64,000 nucleotides of DNA from Sporobolomyces roseus (GCA_016617785.1 JADILM010000008.1:930001-994000), one strand, 5' to 3'. Shown: positions 34,872 through 47,003, counted from the stretch's first letter. The notes: a model not told the origin generated them from the sequence alone. A program made the numbers and translations.

Positions 34872-37800
34872 TTACTCTTCATCATCCTCATCTTCGCCTT
34901 CTCCTTCTCCTTCTTCGAATCCAGCCTCGAGCTCAGCTTCGAGACTTGCCAGGAAGCCTTCGTCGTCAGAAGAGATGCTAGAAGATGCTTGACTCATCTC
35001 AGCACTCTCCGCTCGTCCGATGGCGGAATCGACGAGATCTTGTGGATCCTTAAGCGACGTCGAAGGAATGGGTGGCACACTGCCGCTCTCAGAGTCGGAA
35101 GCTGCAGCGGCGGCGAGTGCTGAAGCCGAGAGGGAAGTCTTGAGTCCACTCGAGCGAGAACGAGCAGTTTTGACCCTTTTCTGTAGTGGAGATTCGGTCG
35201 AAGCTCCGTTCTTCTTCTTCGATCCCCCTCCCCCTCCTCCATCACTCTCGTCGTCCGTGTTTGCTGCCGAAGAGATTCTGCCTCGCTTCTTCGATGATTT
35301 GCCCTTCGTCGATGAATTCTCGCCGTCCTCATCTCGATCCGTCGTATCGTCATCCGTTTCGTTCAACAAGTCATCCATCTCTGCCATCGCTTCTCCCCAG
35401 TCGATCTCTCCCATATCCAAATCTGCACCTTCCGCATCATCCAGATCGTCATTGTCTCCTTCACCGTCTGACAACTCGGGTCGAACAGGAGATCGAGGCT
35501 CTTGAGGAGTTGAGAGGGTAGAAGCAGGTTTAGGATCAGGGAGGAGGTATGGATCTTCAGGTAATCGAGTCCAATGTGCGACTGAATCTAGTAGCCATTG
35601 AGGGTAGACAATCTTGATTCGAGGATTTCGTCGAGCAGAATGAACTTTCGCAGTACCAGGCTGAAGGCAAACGATCTAATCAGTTCGATTCAACATAGCT
35701 CCAGGAGAGAAGTAGCGAACCTGATTCGCGACGAGATGAGTGACACCTTCCCTTAGATCATTCCCGCATTTCGCTCCGAACGTTTCCGCCAGTTTCCAAT
35801 ATTCCGAGTCTTCAGGTCGAGTTCCGAGTGCGACGAGTCCAGAGAAGACGAGATAAGTCCTTTCGAGAGTTGAGCGTTTCATCAATGGGATGATAGACTG
35901 TAATGCAAGTTCAGAGTCAGGCTCGATCCGTGGAATCGAGTGTGACAGAAACTCACAGCAACGTCTGAAGCTCCAGATTGATCGTGCTCTTTGTAGAAGG
36001 TCTTGTGCACATTCGATAAGATCTATCGGACAGTCTACGTCAGCTGAGATCGAAACGAAGAGAAAGATCTCCTGCAAACTTACATCGAAAACTCTGTCCA
36101 ACTCCGTGTCATCGTCTTTCAGAACCGCTTCATCTTCCTCATCTTCCGCGAGTTCTTCTTCCATAGTATCATCAGCCGTAACGTCTGCATCTCCAGTAGC
36201 CGACACATCGAGAGGCTCATTCTCGTCGACTTTGAGATCTCCCACTGGAGACGGACTCTTCGAGTTTCCGCTCCGCTCGTGCTGGTGCTGGAGATGGAGG
36301 AGGTGAGACTGATCGGCAGCTCTTCGAAGTGGTCGATCTGTCATTTGTAGCTCGATATCGTGCGCTTGTGAAGCTGATGCGTCGGATAACGACGGGGAAA
36401 CGATCGAAGTTGGTGAAGGAGTTACTATATAAACTGAAGGTGATCAGCAGAAGTATTGACGGAATCTAGTGGGGCTTTGGGAGCTCACCGAGTAGATCGT
36501 TGACGGTCGGAGGTTCGTGAGTGACTGGAGGTAGAGAGGCTTTCTCGTCTTCCGGAGAAGTAGGCGGAGTAGTCGTGATCCTCTCTCGAGTTCCTCCCTC
36601 TGATCCATTCGAGGCCGGCAACTCTGCACTCGAACTCGAAGCGTCGGAACCGGGCGAAGGAGAGGCAGTCGGATTCGAATTGTCGGTAGTTGGCGGTGGA
36701 ACGAGTTCTTTCTTCTTCGGCAAAAACGCAGCGTTGATGTCTCCGATACCGACAAAGAATTCGTCTAATTGAGCGAGATCGAATTAGTCAGCGGATGCGA
36801 GAAGTGTCGGAGATGATCAAGAAGAACTGACAAGGTATGACCTTGACTAAATTTGGACTCCCATCCCACACATCTGCTCGATCATCAATGATAACGACCA
36901 TGTTTGTATCGCAAGGAAACAACCTCTGTAAGCTCTTTCTCGTCATACCTATTTCGACGAAACTTGTCAGCAAGAATTCGAGAACGAATTCAGAGGGAGC
37001 GAACGCACTGCCTGATTCGTCTCGAGACAAGATACGACCGCCGAAGAGTGCACCGGTAGGATCGATCACTTTGCAAACTTCGATTGCGTAAGCTCGAGTT
37101 CCCATAGTGTAGACGTGCATCTCGTAGATTTGAGAGATGCGCGAGAGGAATGAGGCGAGTCCGGGTCTGGCAGAGTAGATGTCAAGAGGCTCGATCAGTA
37201 TGCGGTACAGAAGAGAGGAGTAAGAGGCGGTCAAAACTCACCTCATCTTGATGTAATACCAACAACCGTCCTCCTCTTCGTCTGCCTCTTCTTCCTCTCC
37301 TTCCTCCTCTCCATCTATCGCAGCGGTAGCAGTCCCCACCTCAGGTTCAGTCGTACCGTTCATAGCCTCACTCTCTTTACTCTTCCCCTTGTCGTCGACT
37401 TTCTTCTCTTTCGTGACTTTTCTCTTCCTCTTCCTAACTCCCACCTCATCACCCAGCTTGAACTTCCCGACTCCCTTCAACGCGCCAAAGTTCGGGTTCT
37501 TCTCGTCCTTCAACCATTCTCCGACTGTTGGATCGACAGTTGCATGAACGATCGTTTGATCTAAATCTACAATCAGACTCAATTTCTTCGAGGAGAGGAG
37601 GCGACGGGTCGTTGCTGATTCGAGACGGTGCGCTTCCTGTGAGAAAGAGCGGGCAAGGGTCAGCGGGATGAAGCAAATGCAAGAAAGGAAGCAGATGTGT
37701 CTTACAGAAAGTGAAACGGTCAACCCTCCAACGTCGTGAACCATACTGATTGTGGCTCTGGCAGTGTCTGAGAATCCAGTGTAATCGACGCTGTAAGGAA

Positions 37801-38315
37801 AAGCAACAAATCGAGATTAGCAACGAACGAAATCTCGACGAGAGAACTTGAACCTTACGCAGTTAGATCTTTTCCGCAGACGGCGCACATTCCATCCCAC
37901 TGGACGTCATGAGTACAAGGTTCTCGAATGTGAACAATTGGTTTCCTACAAGTGAGGAAGTGAGGGAGAAAGAGAGGAAAAGTCAGTAAGAAGTGGGGGT
38001 CGAACCCGTCTAAAGCCCCATCTGAGCTTCAAACCGCTTCTAGAGTATAAGATATAGTTCGACTCACGACGAATCCATCAAGATTTGGCCCTCTTTGATA
38101 TCCCATTTGACCAGTTGACCTTCGACAGGAGAATCCCAACTCTCTACCTGTCTCTCCCTCTTACCTTGTTCGTTCGGTTTCGGTTGCAAGTAAGAGTAAG
38201 TGAGGATCTGTTGAGTCTTGTTGACTTGTGAGTTTGGGGAAGAGTGAAGTCGGTGGATGGTGAGGGGAAAAGGAAGGGAAGAGGGCAAACACAGAGGCGT
38301 AGGAGGAACCTCCAT
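34872..38315 (-). CDS. FCP1: RNA polymerase II CTD phosphatase Fcp1
   Basis: Eleven exons (38315-38068, 37945-37859, 37790-37706, 37636-37242, 37166-37009, 36948-36832, 36764-36489, 36424-36084, 36022-35957, 35897-35721, 35660-34872) give 912 residues. Fcp1 removes phosphate from the Pol II C-terminal domain so the enzyme can be recycled. The catalytic DLDQT lies at 164-168, and the later Asp pair is in MVVIIDDRADVW. Between them the FCP homology domain carries a long low-complexity insert, first basic (RKRKRKV) then acidic (GEEEGEEEEADEEE), before CWYYIKMRPGL. A BRCT domain spans about 595-690 (TYLVFSGLVALG, GVTHLVA, IVYPQWLLDSV). The C-terminus is acidic (DEDDEE), as expected for TFIIF contact. 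The protein is somewhat longer than yeast Fcp1 because of disordered segments. Confidence 0.93.
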
Positions 38316-38589
38316 TGAGAAGAGAGGGACCTTGTGTAGCTTGTAAGGACGGATTAGTAAGCTAAGGAGGCTTTCAGAGCGATGCTTGGTGACGAGAGAG
38401 AAGCAGGAAAGTTGAACAATCTCGCTTCATCTCTTACTCTCCACAACACTCGAGACGACTTCAGAGCTATCTCAGTAGCCTCTCTACCTTCTATATAGCT
38501 CATCCGACTCAGCGCCTTCAAGCTCTCTCTTCAAATCCTAGCGTATTTCCCCTCATTCGCTTGAAACTCTCAACTTCACCGCTCACAAC

Positions 38590-38928
38590 ATGGCATCAAG
38601 GTTGATCTCACCTTTACTAGCACTAGGAGTAGGAGTAGGATCAGGAATCTGGATATTCAGTGCGTTGCATCCTTTCCTCGCTCCCTTGACCATCTGTGAT
38701 CTCATCGCTCTCTTTCTTACTCTCTTCCGATCGCGATCAGAACCTCTCTTGCAATCTTACGCTGCATCGACTGAAGGAACCTTCAAGCCTGAAGACGATC
38801 ATCATTCTGCCCCAGTACCGAATTTACCGTTTACCGATCTCAAACCTGCGAAAGATCCGGAAGGAAGGGATCTGTTGAAGGCTCCGAAGGATGAACTGCC
38901 GACAGAGGAGCCAAAGAGAAAGGTGTAG
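38590..38928 (+). CDS. Small single-pass membrane protein, unrecognised
   Basis: The frame is open for 112 codons without splicing. It starts MASRLISPLLALGVGVGSGI, one membrane span at the N-terminus, and ends in a charged tail (PTEEPKRKV). A candidate 81-nt intron (38660-38740, GTGCGT donor, ATCAG acceptor) is a multiple of three and has no stop, so both spliced (85 residues) and unspliced products are in frame. The spliced form joins GIWIF to KPLLQSYA, giving a compact protein like small fungal mitochondrial or ER membrane proteins, and I think it more likely. Function unknown. It is divergent from FCP1, with 274 bases between the starts. Confidence 0.55.
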   Translation: MASRLISPLLALGVGVGSGIWIFSALHPFLAPLTICDLIALFLTLFRSRSEPLLQSYAASTEGTFKPEDDHHSAPVPNLPFTDLKPAKDPEGRDLLKAPKDELPTEEPKRKV

Positions 38929-39287
38929 AGCTTCACTTGGAAGAGATCTTGATGTGAGTATTCTGATACTTTGCTTGATCGTTCTCGCGTTCTGATGCGC
39001 TGCCCGATCGCAGATTTTCGTTCATTGTAGCTAGTCTTCGCAACCCTCTATACACTGTATTGTTATCTCGTCACCCTCTAACCTCGGCTAGAGTATGTCT
39101 GCGAATTATCATCGTCCGCGGATATTCGCCGGAGGAGAGATCCAGAAACGCTTTCTCCTTCTCTCCTTTCCTTTCTCTCGTTCACTCATCTCGAAGCTCT
39201 ATTCCTCCTCACTGCCTCTTACCCTCAGCTCAGATCTACCTCTCCACCCTCACACCCCTCACTCCCACCCTTCCTTGACCCAGCAAG
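38929..39287. other. Tandem spacer, 359 bases
   Basis: Promoter and 5' leader of paralog E. No coding signal. Confidence 0.4.
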
Positions 39288-40378
39288 ATGAATTCCCTCC
39301 CCACCGAACTCCTTCGTCAAATCATACACTCCTCCGTACCCTCGACCTATCACTCGACCACCTACAAGGATCGACAAGCAACTCTCCGCGCTCTTTGTCG
39401 CGTGTCCCGCCGATTCCTTCACATCGCTCAGCCTCTTCTCAGCGCTATACTCAGGATCAATCATAGATGGAGAAAGTCGAGGGGGGCAAACATATATGCC
39501 GAGCTTGGCAAAGGTGTTTCGCAAGCTCTGATCTGGGAGGAGCGCGGAAATGGGAAAACGAATGTGCTCGAACGATTGGCATCGACTTCCCCAGGCTTAG
39601 TCAGCCTCAATCTCGTTCACGGATACAGCGAGGCCCTCGATCTGTCTGCGTTGAGTCGCTTCTCTCGTGCGTTCAGCCTTCCCTACGCGTGAGCCTGTAC
39701 CTGATGTTGACTTCGAAACCAGAGCTCGAGACTGTTCGAATCTACTGCACTGAAATCGAGCTCGGTCGATCCCCATTCATCACCTTGACATCTCTCACGA
39801 TCGAACTGTTCGATAACGGCATCCCTCTCCAGACTTTACTCTCGCCCTCGACTCTCCCCTCACTTCGCGTACTGGCCTTCACGCAAGCAGACGAAGAAGA
39901 CTTCGCCGGTATGGCTCTCTTACCCCCGTTCCTGTTCCTATTCGAACAGCTCGATGCTTTCCAGCTCGAAGCTTCAGCCATGACATCGATCGCGAACGTT
40001 CGGATCCGTCATCTGCTCGACAAGACACTTTTCGAAGGAGGTTCAGCCGCTCTTTGCGACTATAGCCGAATTCATCACTTCATTCATCATCTGCGGATAC
40101 CCATCGGTGCTCTCCACTCGAAACTCACAGACCATTTCATCAAAACCGACGATCTCCCTCTTCGTTCCCTGTACCTCGACTCCTCATTGCGACACTACTC
40201 CGTTGAACAGGCTACGAATCAGCAACACCGAATCCTTCTGTCAGCATGTCGTGCCCGTCAGATCGATGTAGTATACGAGGAGCAAGCGAAGGAGGACTTC
40301 TTCGATTCAGTCGTCTCGCACGAGTTCTGGCGAAGGCAGAGGGAACGAAAGAGGTCGAAAGCGGCGGGTTCGATCTAG
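39288..40378 (+). CDS. F-box-like repeat-family protein, paralog E
   Basis: Exons 39288-39666 and 39723-40378 encode 344 residues. The F-box-like start is MNSLPTELLRQIIHSSVPS, with CRVSRRFLHIAQPLLSA after it. Between them the segment HSTTYKDRQATL is shared almost letter for letter with paralog F. The 56-nt phase-1 intron has a GTGCGT donor and joins SRFS to QLETVRIYC. Exon 2 contains LPSLRVLAFTQ where others have SLRHLA. The C-terminal signature is SACRARQIDVVYEEQ followed by HEFWRRQ. The unspliced frame stops 27 bases into the intron, which supports splicing. Putative SCF substrate adaptor. Confidence 0.78.
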
Positions 40379-41803
40379 ATACTGGACAAGTACTTCGGGG
40401 ACTAATTGGCGAGGGAAGACGGTCTCGATCAGGCTTCAAAGTAAAGGGGATCGCTTCATATAGATTTTGCTATTCCCCTCTCTACTGTACTCTTTCGCTT
40501 CTCTCTGTACCTTCTAGCTTTGAGGTATATGCTCTTTGTAACAGTCTGTGAAACCCTCTTCATGTATTCCTTGAGATTGGCTCGATTCGAGGAAAGTCAA
40601 GCTTGCGGAACTGTTTTGATTACGAGTAACGTCTTTGTCCGCTTCCGTATTCGCTGTACGCATCTCTCGCTTTCTACCTTGAAGGCTTATCTTCGACCTG
40701 GACGCTTGATCGAAGGAACTGTCCAAATGTCGACTCCCGAATCCCAACGAGCGAAACAAGTTCTATAAGCTCTCTCCTCTATCCTTTCGCCTCCATTCAC
40801 CAGAGCTTACTCAAACGCTCGCGGTTGACTCGAGACTACTTCGTAGAACCGTACAGCGACCTGCGAGCTCTCCCAAGTCTTCCCTCACCAAGTCGAATCA
40901 CTTCCCTTCTTCATCAAACATCGCCCTCTCTCCTCTCAGTTCAACTCGCATAGTCATTCTGAGTATCCGCAAGCATCGAGGGTGTCCTAGTGAAGATTAT
41001 GGAGCTATCTCGGGCTATGTCGAGTGAGTTGTGACTTCAACTCATTTCCATCTTTCCAACCTGACAGACGATCTCAGAGGCCGGGAACTCACATAGATCG
41101 TGATCAAGAGATTCACAAGCTCACGATTCTCGACAGAGTATCGGACGACGTCCTCCCAACTCCTCTCGCATTTTCGAACAGTTTTCCTCCTCGATTCCAT
41201 CTCACCAAAGAACTCCAACTCGACTAGAAGGATCAAACCTCCGAATAAAGTGATCGTTATCGCTTGATCGAGGTGAAGCAGGAGTAGTGGATTGTGTCGG
41301 TGGTCAAGTAAATGCTTCTTCGCAAATGGGACTCGAAATTCGCTTTCGCCTGAAGGGAATAGGTTGGATCAAGGTATCCTCCTCCTCTCCTCTACCTCAA
41401 CGAGTCGAGACGTGCTGACGAAGCTCGTCAATAGATTTATCCTGCGATATACTCCGACGAAGATTTCTCGACTTCTCTTTACTTCGCCCAGCTTTCTACC
41501 GGCCGCTCGAAAGTACTCGCATAATCTCTTCAACACAGCTTCGTGTACTCTCAATAACTGGGAATCGGCTCAAGTTTGCCCGCTTCCGCGTATTTATCGA
41601 TCGTTCGAGATCAGGAATTACCTTTGACCCTTCCTTCGCCTCTCAAACGGGTTTCCGGTTCGACAGGAAATCCGCTTATTCAAGTTGTAGGGATTGAGTC
41701 CCGCCGGAGGAGCAGCGTGGGATTCGAATGCTTCGCTGGCTTCGTGTTCCCTTGCTCTTGACTTCCTTTTCCTCACTGCTTTAAGCTTGCGGTTTCTTTC
41801 AAA
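40379..41803. other. Intergenic stretch, 1.4 kb
   Basis: No gene supported. Open frames are short and overlapping. The right end is the promoter of the CPL1-like gene. Confidence 0.4.
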
Positions 41804-43672
41804 ATGCGCTCAAGTTCCAAGTTCTCGCTTCTTTACAGCTTAGTCTACATCTCCTCCGCCATCCACCTTGTTCAAGCGGGTTATGGCAAGTACGCCTGCG
41901 GGACAAACGAAGGAGATTACTCCGAAAACACGCCGGTTAATTTGCCCAGTCAGTTCCGTCTGTTCCACTTCCTCCTGTCGTTATCCTGATGTCTATTGTG
42001 ATTCTCAGATCAGAACAAGTGTGGATATAGGCCTATGGCTGGCGCAAGCTCCCAATGCGTGCCCGCGGGGAACGGGGGATTCGGTTGTGGTCTTCAGGGT
42101 TCGTCTCGTTCTCCATCCCTGCTACGACAATCGTCTTCCAGCTAGAGAGAACTGATAAAACGGGCATCTGCATGTAATAGGAGCCCGTTGCTATGAAAGG
42201 AACGACTGCGACGGCGGACAATGCGTTGGTCCGTATGGCTCAGGCGTTTGGTGAGCTTTTCGCATTCGACTTTCTCACGCATTTCTCGCACTGACACCTT
42301 CTCGACGTCGGCTTCATGTAGTACTGGTGGACCCGGTTATGTTCCCAGCGCTGGTGAAAAGTGCCTCGGTAGTCTCAGCAGCGGTCAGTCAACATTCTGC
42401 TCTTGCGTTCGTCGTACTCACGGTGCGGGCGAGAAGTCACTCTCTAACTCGCTCTCTGTGTTCAGTCGACCCCTCTGGTAATAGTGTCGGCTCTTGTGGT
42501 GGAAATGGTGAGCTCTCCTGCTCTTTCTTGCCGCTAGAGTTCTATGTTCGACAGCTATCAACGTCGATTGTATTCTCGCTGATCCCTTGACTGCAATATC
42601 GTGACAGGCGCCCAGTGTCACGTCCCAAAATACGACAGTTATGGGCGTTCGCTCGGCACAACGACTTTCGAGAACTCTGTTTGCGCGAGCAAGTGAGTTG
42701 GGAATGGTTTCTACTTTCCTTCTCCTTACTGACCGCTTACATTCCTCGATGTTTAGCTATTGTAACCCTGTCTCTGGTCAATGCTCGACTGCTCCGGTCC
42801 CTCTCGGCGGTCCCTGCGAATACGATTCTCAGTGCGACGGTATCATTCGCTGCAGTGCGTATCCTTTTACCCTGAACGGTGTCGCGTGACATGTCTGACC
42901 GGACACTATCGAACGAGCGCAGGAACTGCGTTCGGCTCTGAGACGGAGTCGAAGGTTTGCGGAGGTGACGGTACGTTTGTTTTTAGTCTCTCCTCCCGAC
43001 TCGCACATCGACAACGTCGCAATCGCCTTCAGTCGGTCCGGAAGGCTTGTTATAGCTGACTTCACTTAACTGCTCACGCTCTACCAGGTGCCAGCTGTGA
43101 CGGATACGATTATCAATGCGTTTCTGGGTTAGTTCTTCGATCGCTTTGCGTGCCCAACACCTGCTTATCTTGTGACGAGGACAACAGCAACTGCGACTCT
43201 GGCAGCGACCAATGTGCTCCTATCCCTGTTCCGTCGGGACGAGCTCGTCAACGTCGAAACCAAATCGCTCTAGCTAGAATGTGCCCACCTCGACACGAAG
43301 CATGTAGTTTGACTGGCTCGTTCGGATACGAGTGTGTTGACATTTTGGTGAGTCCCGCTACCCGCTTTTTGTCGATTCCGGATAGGGGAAAGTTGAAACT
43401 GATGGTTTCGTTCTCTCCTCTTTCCCCTTTTCGTAGTCGAATATCGAGCGATGCGGAAGCTGCGATGGATCGGACTGCACGGAGCTACCTGGAGTGGATC
43501 GAGTCAACTGCTCGGAAGGGACATGCATCATCTTGTGAGTCTTTCCCTCCCGTTTCAATCACTCCTCGCTAAACGATCACTGATGCGTGTCTCTCTGGTT
43601 GTCAGGTCTTGCGCAGATGGACATCGATATGATAAGGTCAACAAGAGATGCATTTCGGCGGAGAAAGAGTAG
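41804..43672 (+). CDS. Secreted cysteine-rich protein with CPL1-like domain
   Basis: Eleven exons (41804-41948, 42009-42098, 42181-42250, 42322-42410, 42466-42507, 42608-42692, 42757-42854, 42923-42970, 43088-43347, 43437-43534, 43606-43672) give 363 residues. A signal peptide covers about 1-25, with a likely cut after LVQA. Many Cys-x(n)-Cys motifs follow (NDCDGGQC, CSCV, SCGGNGAQC, SQCDGIIRC). The C-terminal part has PSGRARQRRNQIALARMCP, then YECVDIL joined to SNIERCGSCDG, and GVDRVNCSEGTC. This resembles the CPL1-like domain of basidiomycete secreted proteins, including Cryptococcus Cpl1. The role could be at the cell wall or outside the cell. The splice site at 42410 is uncertain by a few bases. 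It lies between paralogs E and F. Confidence 0.75.
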
Positions 43673-44427
43673 AACGGTTCGCGTGATACAGCATCGAAGG
43701 TCGAATTCTCGTTTCATCGGTTTTGTTTCTTAAGGAGGTTGTGCGGTTACGTATGGGTTTTGGAGGCTGTATCCTTTGACATCTTCGTATCATATTGCAG
43801 TGTGTTTCTAGCCTATCACGGTGTAAATACGACGTCTGAATCATTCAGTCTGTCTTGCGAAATCATGGCAAAGAGCATTCTGTGAGCAAGCGACGTGAGA
43901 AAGCTGTCCGAAAGCTGGAACTACCTGACATTGTTGATCAGACGTGATCGCTGCCGACAAAGTAGGAGAACCTTTGACTTTTTCGAGGTGACAAGATCGC
44001 GAATTTGCGAAACGAAATCTCACTTCTTTACCTTTTCACTTTATCAACTCGAAACTCGCTTAAATTCTGGGACCAGCCTCAGTACTACTCGGAGAAGACT
44101 TCAGACGACTCGCTTTGTAGTCCCGGCCCTTCCTCCTCAACTTGAATCGCTTTTCCTCCTTCATCAAACATCCCGTCTCCCCTCCCAACAAGACCGCTCA
44201 CAAGGCCAAGGAACATCTGAAAGTACTCCAAGATCAGTCAACAGAAGCTAGGTGTTATACAGACGTTTCCCGAGTGAGTTGTTTGGTTCTCTTCCTCCTT
44301 CATCTCAACCTCCCTGTCACGCTCTCCACAAACTCACAGCTGACACAGAGACTGTCGTTTTAGATCTAAGATCCTGCTCCTTGTTCTCCTCTGCACCTCT
44401 CAGCCCCCGTCTTCTCCCCCTTCGACG
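43673..44427. other. Tandem spacer, 755 bases
   Basis: 3' end of the CPL1-like gene and promoter of paralog F. No gene supported. Confidence 0.4.
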
Positions 44428-45562
44428 ATGTCTTTCTCCTCGCTTCCGACTGAACTCGTTCGCCAAATCATCGAATCTTCCGTTCCTTCTACCTTCCACT
44501 CTACGACTTACAAAGATCGTCAGGCCACTCTCCTCTCTCTTTGTCTCGTCTCACGCCGATTCCTTCCAATCGCTCAACCTCTGCTCTTCGAAATCGTCTG
44601 GACTAAATCGCCTCAAGAACTCGATGTCGCTCTCGACAAGATGGCTACAACAGCATGGCGCAGTACTTCACATACTGTGGCGATTCAAGATAGGCCTGGG
44701 AAATGGCTCACCGCGAATCAAATGGAAAGGTTCATTCGTCAAAACGGCAGACTTCGAGAACTCCTGATCGACGCGACGTGCTCCGCGACTTTCGAGCTAT
44801 ACACCTTGCAGTCTATGACCAGTATGTTCTTCCTGCTTCCTCCTTGGGATGTTTCCTTCGCTCATCGAAGGTCCTCCAGACTTAACTCGCCTGCAACTGT
44901 CGGGTACCTTTCAGCCCTTCACTCCCGTCCTCCTCCCTGCACTCAAGTCCTTCGCTTTCGACTATCACGCCTTGCCTGCCGTCACATCGATGTTGGACCC
45001 AGCCCTTCTCCCTTCGCTGCAGCAACTAGCCTTGATCGAGGTCAACCTTCAGCATGAGATCGAAACACTCTCGCAATCCCAGATTCACGAACTCATCAAG
45101 CAACTAGAAGCGATCTCCCTCGACCTGAATCTCGTTCTTTACGCGCCAGCTTATCTCATATCAGCCTTCGACCGTTCGCTCCTCGACTGTCACATCGAGG
45201 ATCTCAACGAATACACGTATGAAGACCTGGTTGCGGTGCTTCATCTCCGTCTTGCTGGGTTCCACAGTCTGTCGAAGGACGACCACTGCAGTCGCCTCTC
45301 GGTACTTGCCAAAATCATTGAGCATGAGACCGAACTTTTGCTCCGGTCCATCTATCTCGATATCACCCTAGCTCCATCATCGACGCTCTCGCAGGAGGTT
45401 TGCTCTCGAATGAGTGAGCTGGTCATGTCATGCAAGGAGAAGGGAGTCGAAGTAATTTACGAGGTGCAGCCAAAGGTTCGAGTTGATCCGTATTTCTCGG
45501 AGGAGTTCCATCGGAGGCAGATAGAGGAGAAGCGAAAGTCGATGAAGAAGGAAGTGGTGTAA
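44428..45562 (+). CDS. F-box-like repeat-family protein, paralog F
   Basis: Exons 44428-44821 and 44880-45562 encode 358 residues. The F-box-like start is SLPTELVRQIIESSVPS, followed by LCLVSRRFLPIAQPLLFEI. The 58-nt phase-1 intron (GTATGT donor) joins MT to NLTRLQLSG. Exon 2 has LPSLQQLALIE and ends with MSCKEKGVEVIYEVQ and SEEFHRRQ. Exon 2 is 683 nt, the same as in paralog G. The first 50 residues are nearly identical to paralog E, while the rest is clearly diverged. Intact; putative SCF substrate adaptor. Confidence 0.8.
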
Positions 45563-45792
45563 AGAAGTTCACGCTTAGCATCTAGTGAGTTTGGCAACAT
45601 CGGAAGTTTCAAGAGAATCTGCAATGTCTTTACTCTTTTCTTCAGTCTCCTCTCGTTCTCCATCTCTCGTAGCATCTCTCATGAAAAGCCGTTCGACTCG
45701 AGAACTGATGGAACTGATCACATTGCGTTTCCTTTCGCACCCTTTTTTATCGAACAAATCCTGCTTTCCCTCGAAGAACTCTCCCGCTGCAG

Positions 45793-47003
45793 CTACCTCC
45801 CTACCATTCCGTAGGCTTGATCAAAGACAACCTTGACGACAATATCATCGCGTTCCCTCAAACTGAGATGCCAAAACGATTGATCCAATTCGGGTCCGAG
45901 TTTCTCGAATTGCCAGAAATCACCTGTGCATCTTCGAATTAACACATCAGCGTTACTCTGATGCCTCATCGGAAACGACGAAACACACCATCGAGGTTGA
46001 TCATTCGCTGCTTCTCTGAATTGTCGAAGAGTGCGGGAAGAGCAGAAATCGTTTGTTTCTTTGCTTCTTTCTGTTGCTTGAGCGAGAGGTGACCGAATGA
46101 AGGCAGGAGTGCGGGCGCTCGGATCCAGATACATTTTGACCTCCTCTCATGAGCAATACACGAGGAGCGAGTAGAGGTAGGGGAAGAATCGGGAGTCGAA
46201 ACGATTTCGAACGGAATCGACGCAAAGGGTCAAGGTCAGTTGGGATTGAATGAAGTGGAGGCGCCACAAGTAGCGTCGTTATTGTATGATCGGCGAGCTT
46301 GGATGCTCCCGGGACTCGCTTCTGGTCGAAGCTAAAGCAGCTTGCGAAATCCCTTCTGAAGAAGCTCAAATCGTCAAAACGTCTGATCGACGAGGGCAGG
46401 AAGGCCTGAAGGAGCTCGTCAATGAGTCCCAATGCCGATAGAATAGCCCGCATCCCCTGCATTATCCCACAAAGTTCAAACCGACACGGAAGCAACTCGC
46501 ACATCCGAATCGAGGCGTCTAACAAGGTAGAAAGCTCGACGGACTCGATAACAGCCCAGAGGACGCTTGAACTCAGTATCGTGCTAGAGGCGTCCGCGGC
46601 TGTGTTTACCTTGCCCCCCTCACGCCGTCCATAGTGAGGCATCAGGGATTGCGAAGGTTGAGATTCGGCCTCTTTTCTCCTTCCCTCCTTCCCTCCCCTG
46701 TTTCGCTCTCTCGGATCTGCCTCGACGCGGTTTGACATAGCAATCGACGTCGTCGACACTGTGTACGAAGAGGACGCACGCTCGCAGACTTTGACCGCAC
46801 CCTCTTCTTTCGCGAATCGCAGCAAAATTGTCTGCACCCACCTCTTGTTCCCCTCTCCCTTCTTCGCTTCACTCGTCACGACTAAATATCGACTTCTCCC
46901 TTCACTAATCGACGCTGCAAGTGACAGTTGCAACCCAAAAGTAGCTACTTCGGCCTTACTGCCAAGTTTCCATTGAACACTACGAAGATCAATCAACCAC
47001 GCT
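45793..47003 (-). CDS. Unrecognised protein, 5' end not resolved
   Basis: A minus-strand frame is open from about 47003 to 46141. It starts at an apparent acceptor (CTGCAG) rather than an ATG, so a first exon is missing from the model. Two further exons can be joined in phase 1, at 46070-45987 and 45923-45793. The last encodes GDFWQFEKLGPELDQSFWHL and ends MVGR. The long exon has amphipathic segments such as AVIESVELSTLLDASIRM but no domain I recognise. The missing first exon would have to lie in or beyond the 5' region of the disordered-protein gene on the other strand. The gene is plausible because of the 280-codon open exon, but codon bias is weak. It could also be an untranslated or non-coding transcript. 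Confidence 0.4.

Noticed and set aside
37995..38040. tRNA-like T-arm (GGGTTCGACCC on the minus strand)
   Set aside because: No matching acceptor, D or anticodon stems around it; lies in an FCP1 intron.
46001..46996. 331-codon frame taken as one complete gene
   Set aside because: It begins with TTG after an apparent acceptor, and its 3' part runs past a likely donor; modelled instead as an internal exon with unresolved 5' end.
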